Source: a virus. Taken from it: 38,283 nt of DNA. The stretch covers positions 1 through 38,283 of the IMG/VR virus record IMGVR_UViG_3300032288_000572; one strand, given 5' to 3'. The translations under genes were made by a program, and so were the position numbers. Positions 37,472-38,283 of this stretch are shown here, one piece after another. The first letter of the stretch is position 1, and each line of letters begins with the position of its first letter. The notes under the pieces are model-generated. The model made no database searches and had not been told where the DNA came from. It saw only the letters and a program-made list of their open reading frames with translations.

Positions 37472-37718
37472 AATAGACCGCGCTGTCGGAAAGTTCACGC
37501 CACCCATGGAAGTGGGCGGTGGATTCCTCAGCCGCGATGACTTTGCCAAGTTTGCACGACAAGCCGTGACGCAGGGAACGATGATCGGCTGGGCGCACGC
37601 TGAGAACATGACCCGCGAGCGTATGCAACGCAAGATCACCGAGCTTGAACATGAGGTCAGCATCTTGCGTGACCGTGTCAAGGATGTCGAAATGGAATTA
37701 CTGGCCACACAAAAATGA
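37449..37718 (+). CDS. Helical early protein with C-terminal coiled coil (89 aa)
   Basis: AAGGAG six bases before ATG 37449 gives one of the best ribosome sites of the operon. The product has GGFLSRDDFAKFARQAVTQG and a C-terminal heptad pattern (MQRKITELEHEVSILRDRVKDVEMELL). Likely oligomeric. Function unknown. Confidence 0.72.
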   Translation: MSQTMQIEIDRAVGKFTPPMEVGGGFLSRDDFAKFARQAVTQGTMIGWAHAENMTRERMQRKITELEHEVSILRDRVKDVEMELLATQK

Positions 37719-37921
37719 AACGCAAACTCAACTGGACACCTCCACACGGCACAAAGATTACATGGCCAACTGTTCATGTCTTTGATGCCGCATTCACCCC
37801 CACACGCGGCGCTGATGTGCAAGCCATTTGGCGCAAGTACGGCTGGCAACCCACATTTGGCAATGCGCCAGCAGTGGAAGAGCAACCCATCAAATCAAAG
37901 GTGCTGAAATGGAAACAATGA
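37715..37921 (+). CDS. Hypothetical basic early protein (68 aa)
   Basis: ATGA overlap with the preceding gene. Contains ITWPTVHVFDAAFTPTRGADVQAIWRKYGWQP, and a basic end. The FTPTRGADVQAIWRKYGW portion is something I have seen in small phage proteins; no function is known to me. Confidence 0.68.
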   Translation: MKRKLNWTPPHGTKITWPTVHVFDAAFTPTRGADVQAIWRKYGWQPTFGNAPAVEEQPIKSKVLKWKQ

Positions 37922-38019
37922 TTGCATTTGTACTTGGCGGCTTGATCGGCATTGCGGTGCTGATACTGGTCATCGGCATCGCCATCAAGGTGCTGCTTGA
38001 CGATACCGAGGTGAAGTGA
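37918..38019 (+). CDS. Single-span membrane peptide (33 aa)
   Basis: ATG 37918 overlaps the upstream TGA (ATGA); another ATG nine bases earlier is possible. The peptide is almost entirely one membrane helix (MIAFVLGGLIGIAVLILVIG then IAIKVLLDD) with an acidic end. It joins the other early membrane peptide at 36892. Overlap with the next gene is TGATG. Confidence 0.65.
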   Translation: MIAFVLGGLIGIAVLILVIGIAIKVLLDDTEVK

Positions 38020-38171
38020 TGCCTCGGCCAAAATCGGAATTAACCACCACGCAAAAGCGCATTGGCGCAAGACTGACGCAGTGGCAGTATCAGGAATGGG
38101 TATTACTTGGCGGCACAAAGTGGCTCAAGCAAATGCTGGCAGAGGCCAGAAAAGAGAGGTTGCAAGCATGA
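38019..38171 (+). CDS. Small basic protein, possible ribbon-helix-helix (50 aa)
   Basis: Starts at ATG 38019 within TGATG and ends at TGA 38169-38171. It reads MPRPKSELTTTQKRIGARLT, then QWQYQEWVLLGGTKWLKQML and a basic end. The RIGARLT strand followed by two helices is suggestive of an RHH (Arc/CopG-like) fold, so DNA binding is plausible. Overlaps the gene that crosses the join by ATGA. Confidence 0.68.
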   Translation: MPRPKSELTTTQKRIGARLTQWQYQEWVLLGGTKWLKQMLAEARKERLQA

Positions 38172-38283
38172 TTGAAGTATTGAAGTATCTGAAACCTGGT
38201 GCAATTGTTCCTATTGACATTCAAACTACCAAAGCATTGGTGGATGCCTTACGCCAAGCCATTGCAGAGTTGGAAAGCCAAGA
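38168..38283 (+). CDS. Hypothetical early protein, 5' part of gene spanning the contig join
   Basis: ATG 38168 overlaps the previous TGA. The frame encodes MIEVLKYLKPGAIVPIDIQT and continues past the window end; after removing the 34-bp repeat it joins the frame at 3-347 with no break for a 142-residue product. See the entry at the other end. Confidence 0.85.
   Translation, partial: MIEVLKYLKPGAIVPIDIQTTKALVDALRQAIAELESQ
38250..38283. repeat. Terminal direct repeat, right copy
   Basis: Identical to bases 1-34. It marks where the circular or permuted molecule was opened; the unique length is therefore 38,249 bp. Confidence 0.95.

Noticed and set aside
1-38283. Integrase, attachment site, transposase, tRNA, RNA polymerase or DNA polymerase
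   Set aside because: I looked for tyrosine/serine recombinase, DDE transposase, polymerase A/B motifs and tRNA cloverleafs and saw none that I could support. A weak tRNA or diverged recombinase could be missed by eye.

Overview
This window looks like one complete genome of a tailed, short-tailed (podovirus-type) phage, written as a linear contig. The first 34 bases recur exactly as the last 34 (1-34 and 38250-38283), and one gene reads in frame across that join. The molecule is therefore circular or circularly permuted, with about 38,249 unique bp. It holds about 70 genes and no tRNA. I recognise no integrase, RNA polymerase or DNA polymerase. The gene repertoire suggests a Gram-negative host (Rz/Rz1 spanins, consensus DnaA boxes). 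The small-gene families resemble those I associate with phages of freshwater Burkholderiales, but that host guess is inference.

Layout. A divergent control region at about 36.68-36.89 kb separates two transcription directions. Rightward from a strong sigma70-like promoter (36836-36863) runs a chain of 18 small genes, mostly overlapping by ATGA or TGATG, through the join to 2457. Most are unknown; they include Cys-rich mini-proteins, a C2H2-like finger, a winged-helix protein and small membrane peptides. Everything else is leftward. First comes an XRE-type regulator and a replication/recombination block: RuvC-like resolvase, RecB/Cas4-like exonuclease, SSB-like protein, C5 DNA methyltransferase and a primase-helicase (36684 down to 30603). 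Then follows a repeat-rich intergenic control region, packaging genes (small and large terminase) flanking a DnaA-box cluster, and the head block: small basic proteins, two sugar/methyl-transfer genes, portal, scaffold, SU10-type capsid protein, a third transferase and a head-tail adaptor. After that come a tail-fibre block carrying a homing endonuclease, a lysis cassette (several small membrane proteins including one with an EF-hand, Rz/Rz1, M15 peptidase), and finally a P22 gp10-like tail protein and a set of probable ejection proteins (down to 2438).

How it works together. Gene order from terminase to ejection proteins follows the P22 plan, with fibre and lysis genes inserted between the adaptor and the gp10-like gene. 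Replication probably starts at the DnaA boxes at 29.1-29.3 kb using host DnaA and host polymerase, with the phage supplying primase-helicase, SSB, exonuclease and resolvase. Candidate regulatory features are a three-site CATGG operator set at the divergent promoters, a possible small RNA between them, a terminator immediately before the methyltransferase, and a GGTAACA-repeat region separating replication from packaging genes.

Protein families are assigned from motifs and memory of the families; no database search was run.
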